From positions 441,879-505,878 of the forward strand of contig CAWVIZ010000010.1 in the NCBI GenBank assembly GCA_963929535.1: a stretch of DNA of 64,000 nt, read 5' to 3'. Below, in pieces: positions 62,285 to 64,000 of this stretch. The notes beneath the pieces are model-generated. The model worked only from the letters and a program-made list of their open reading frames with translations, did no database searches and had not been told where the DNA came from. Made by a program: the position numbers and the translations under genes. Source of the stretch: Pullilachnospira sp963929535 (lineage in GTDB: Bacteria > Bacillota > Clostridia > Lachnospirales > Lachnospiraceae). The first letter of the stretch is position 1; every line of letters starts with the position of its first letter.

Positions 62285-62750
62285 TCAGTCCTCTTTCACC
62301 TCCGTTGGCTCCTTTGCGATGCCGTAGAGCATGATATCGAAGATTATGGAGAGTTTTCCCTCATGATCCTGGATCAGCTCCCTGTAATTTCCATTTTGTT
62401 CCGCTTTTTTCTGGAAATATCCATTGAACATTTCGCTGACAGCCAAAAAGTATTCCAACGCTGCCTCTTTTGTGATTCCATCCCGCAGGCTCAGGCAGTC
62501 CAGAATGGCAAGGTAACATTGGTTGAAATATTCATCAACCCCTTTGCGCAGCTGCATAAGTTCCTGCGTCAGGTGCCTGGGAGGCTGTAATACGGTATTG
62601 AAAAAAATGTTTGCGTAGCAGGGATTTTCCTGGAAAAACCGCTGCCTTATCATTAAGAAATTCTGCAGTCCTTCTTTTGCGCCCTGAAATTCAAAGGAAT
62701 GCGCTTTCAATGCCGCTGTCAGTTCGTCATAGCAGATTTTTGCAATTTGC
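62285..62750 (-). pseudogene. TetR-family regulator truncated by IS21
   Basis: The remaining 155 residues are a TetR ligand-binding domain (FLMIRQRFFQENPCYANIFF, YFLAVSEMFNGYFQKKAEQN). The N-terminal helix-turn-helix is missing; the frame runs instead into the terminal repeats of the IS21 element. It is therefore a broken gene. Confidence 0.8.
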
Positions 62751-62814
62751 GCCGCACGGCGGCCACTGGTGCGTTTGCCAGCGGCCACTCGGCGGAGTCC
62801 AACGGCCACCCTTA

Positions 62815-63564
62815 TTAAGGTGTTTCAATAGGCTGAATGACAACAATGTAGTGCTTCGTTGCCCTCTTCATTATAGCGTTAGCCGATACCTCGTCATTCA
62901 TGATCATCGCTTTCCAACTCCCAGGTTCACGCTGAGAACAGACAATGGTACTTTTGGATGCTTCGATGCGCTTTTCGAGGATTTCCATCAATACTTTGAC
63001 TTCCCGTTCATCCATGATTGTATTTAACAAAAAATCGTCCAGGATCAGGAGCTGAAACCCGAGAATCTTTTTGATTTCACGCATGTATTTTGTATAATCT
63101 GCAGATTTCGCAGCGACAAGGCGTTCCAACAATTCGCTGCAATGGCAATAATTAACGCGGTATTTTTCACAAGCAGCCACACCAAGGCTTTTAGCCAGGA
63201 ACGTCTTACCGCTGTCTGATGGTCCAAGTATGCAGACATTCAGACCGTCCTCAATAAACTGGAGGGTTGACAATACTTTCGGTGCATCGGTCGGCTCATA
63301 TCGCCTCCGGGAAGAGTCCCTGCACTGCGAGATATCACAAGGCGTGCCGATCAAATGGGCAGTGCGAAGCCGATTGTTAAAACGTTTTGTCGTTTTATCT
63401 TCGTATTCCGGTTTCAGAAGTGATGATACCATCTCCAGCCGATCCATAGTAAGAAAATCTGATGACCGGTAAAGTTCATCCAACTTGAGCGCCATCAACG
63501 GGAGTCCGATCATGTTCATCTGTTCCTCCAGATCCATGAGCAGGGAATTAGCGCTTTTCATCAT
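62815..63564 (-). CDS. istB: IS21-family helper ATPase IstB
   Basis: The 249-residue AAA+ protein has Walker A GPSDSGKTFLAKSL and Walker B LLILDDFLL, and helps the transposase select and engage target DNA. It overlaps istA by 17 bases. Confidence 0.95.
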   Translation of the reverse strand: MMKSANSLLMDLEEQMNMIGLPLMALKLDELYRSSDFLTMDRLEMVSSLLKPEYEDKTTKRFNNRLRTAHLIGTPCDISQCRDSSRRRYEPTDAPKVLSTLQFIEDGLNVCILGPSDSGKTFLAKSLGVAACEKYRVNYCHCSELLERLVAAKSADYTKYMREIKKILGFQLLILDDFLLNTIMDEREVKVLMEILEKRIEASKSTIVCSQREPGSWKAMIMNDEVSANAIMKRATKHYIVVIQPIETP

Positions 63565-63982
63565 GACGCCCTCCCTTCTGTGCCTGTTCTACGAGGGACT
63601 GGCTTTTAGCCAGAAGGCGATCGATATCAGAAGATGCGGAACTCATGACATAAGCGCCTCTATTCTTTTCTTCATTCCTTTGCGAAAGCTCAGTACTGTC
63701 AGTCAGTTCTTCGGCAATCGCAGGGACAGAGTTCTTAATAAAGGTATAGGTGACTTTATTCAGTCCAAGTGCCTGCCTGCAGCATTCTTCCAGCACTTTT
63801 TTCCCGTATCTCTTAGCAAAACCAAGTACGCCAACGCATTGCCGATAGGTCTGCACCTCATATTTCCTGCTGGAGAGGATGCGTTTTATCACCTCCACGG
63901 TATTGGGGCCGATCGTCATCGCTTTCTGTATAAAGTATGGGCCATTCCATTCGGCCATTTCACGACTGTTCCCAGGCAGGTG
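63548..63982 (-). CDS. istA: IS21-family transposase IstA, C-terminal part only
   Basis: The visible 145 residues (HLPGNSREMAEWNGPYFIQK onward, EVIKRILSSRKYEVQTYRQC) match the C-terminus of IstA, normally about 500 residues. A TAA at 63983-63985 and a TAG closer to the window end interrupt the frame, so the gene is broken just upstream or the last bases are unreliable. The catalytic core is not in the window. Confidence 0.75.
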   Translation of the reverse strand, partial: HLPGNSREMAEWNGPYFIQKAMTIGPNTVEVIKRILSSRKYEVQTYRQCVGVLGFAKRYGKKVLEECCRQALGLNKVTYTFIKNSVPAIAEELTDSTELSQRNEEKNRGAYVMSSASSDIDRLLAKSQSLVEQAQKGGRHDEKR

Positions 63983-64000
63983 TTAACACGCGATCTAGTG

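Larger units (their letters stand above)
62748..64000 (-). mobile_element. IS21-family element, right part (extends past the window or broken)
   Basis: The end carries three GGCCAC repeats (62761-62766, 62783-62788, 62804-62809) at 21-22-base intervals, the multiple terminal repeats typical of IS21. istB and the end of istA follow in the expected order. Confidence 0.85.

Overview
The window looks like a chromosomal segment of a Lachnospiraceae-type member of the Clostridia (Bacillota). The evidence is the roughly 50% GC core genes, strong AGGAGG-type ribosome binding sites, TTGACA-17-TATAAT promoters, and gene content typical of that family: a DUF1848 protein, DUF2200, FliB, BrnQ, three MATE exporters and a Tn916-type integrase. 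Species cannot be fixed from the sequence alone.

Layout. From 0 to 15.6 kb is a housekeeping block: the tail of a transglutaminase-like protein, a MATE exporter, a PHP-SIR2-queA run, fliB, sbcD-sbcC, a DUF1848 protein, an AT-richer MerR/ABC exporter operon that looks acquired, DUF2200 and a nitrilase-family amidohydrolase. From 15.6 to 19.3 kb are a MATE exporter, a fluoride channel and a BrnQ transporter, interleaved with long palindromic repeats. From 19.4 to 27.4 kb is a complete four-gene type II Wadjet (JetABCD) plasmid-defence operon, the standout system of the window, followed by an XRE/helical-repeat regulator with its own promoter. From 28.7 to 35.4 kb are small metal-related and nucleobase genes: a zinc ribbon, a cupin, a phosphoesterase, an NCS2 purine permease, a NifX-FKBP/SlyD fusion, an S66 carboxypeptidase and an attenuated 52-residue gene.

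From 35.4 to 48 kb the region is accessory. An IS4-family element has inserted into a long palindrome with a 10-bp target duplication. Several genes are decayed (an AraC regulator, a flavodoxin-like reductase with an amber stop, a small membrane protein/XRE pair). An integrative mobilizable element carries a MobA/MobL relaxase, CHC2 primase, VapE-type ATPase, Xis and a Tn916-type integrase but no conjugation machinery. From 48 to 55.2 kb the core chromosome resumes with a low-molecular-weight phosphotyrosine phosphatase, a MATE exporter, and branched-chain amino acid genes ilvN, ilvC, a divergent LysR regulator and leuCD.

From 55.5 to 64 kb, starting at a tRNA-Pro(GGG) gene, lies an AT-rich island full of insertion sequences (IS200/IS605, an IS701-like DDE element, IS3 and the end of an IS21 element). 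They sit among small secreted cysteine-rich proteins and truncated genes. Many coding sequences here are broken at insertion junctions or homopolymers, which marks a hotspot of recent turnover. All functional calls come from reading protein motifs and gene order; no database search was possible.
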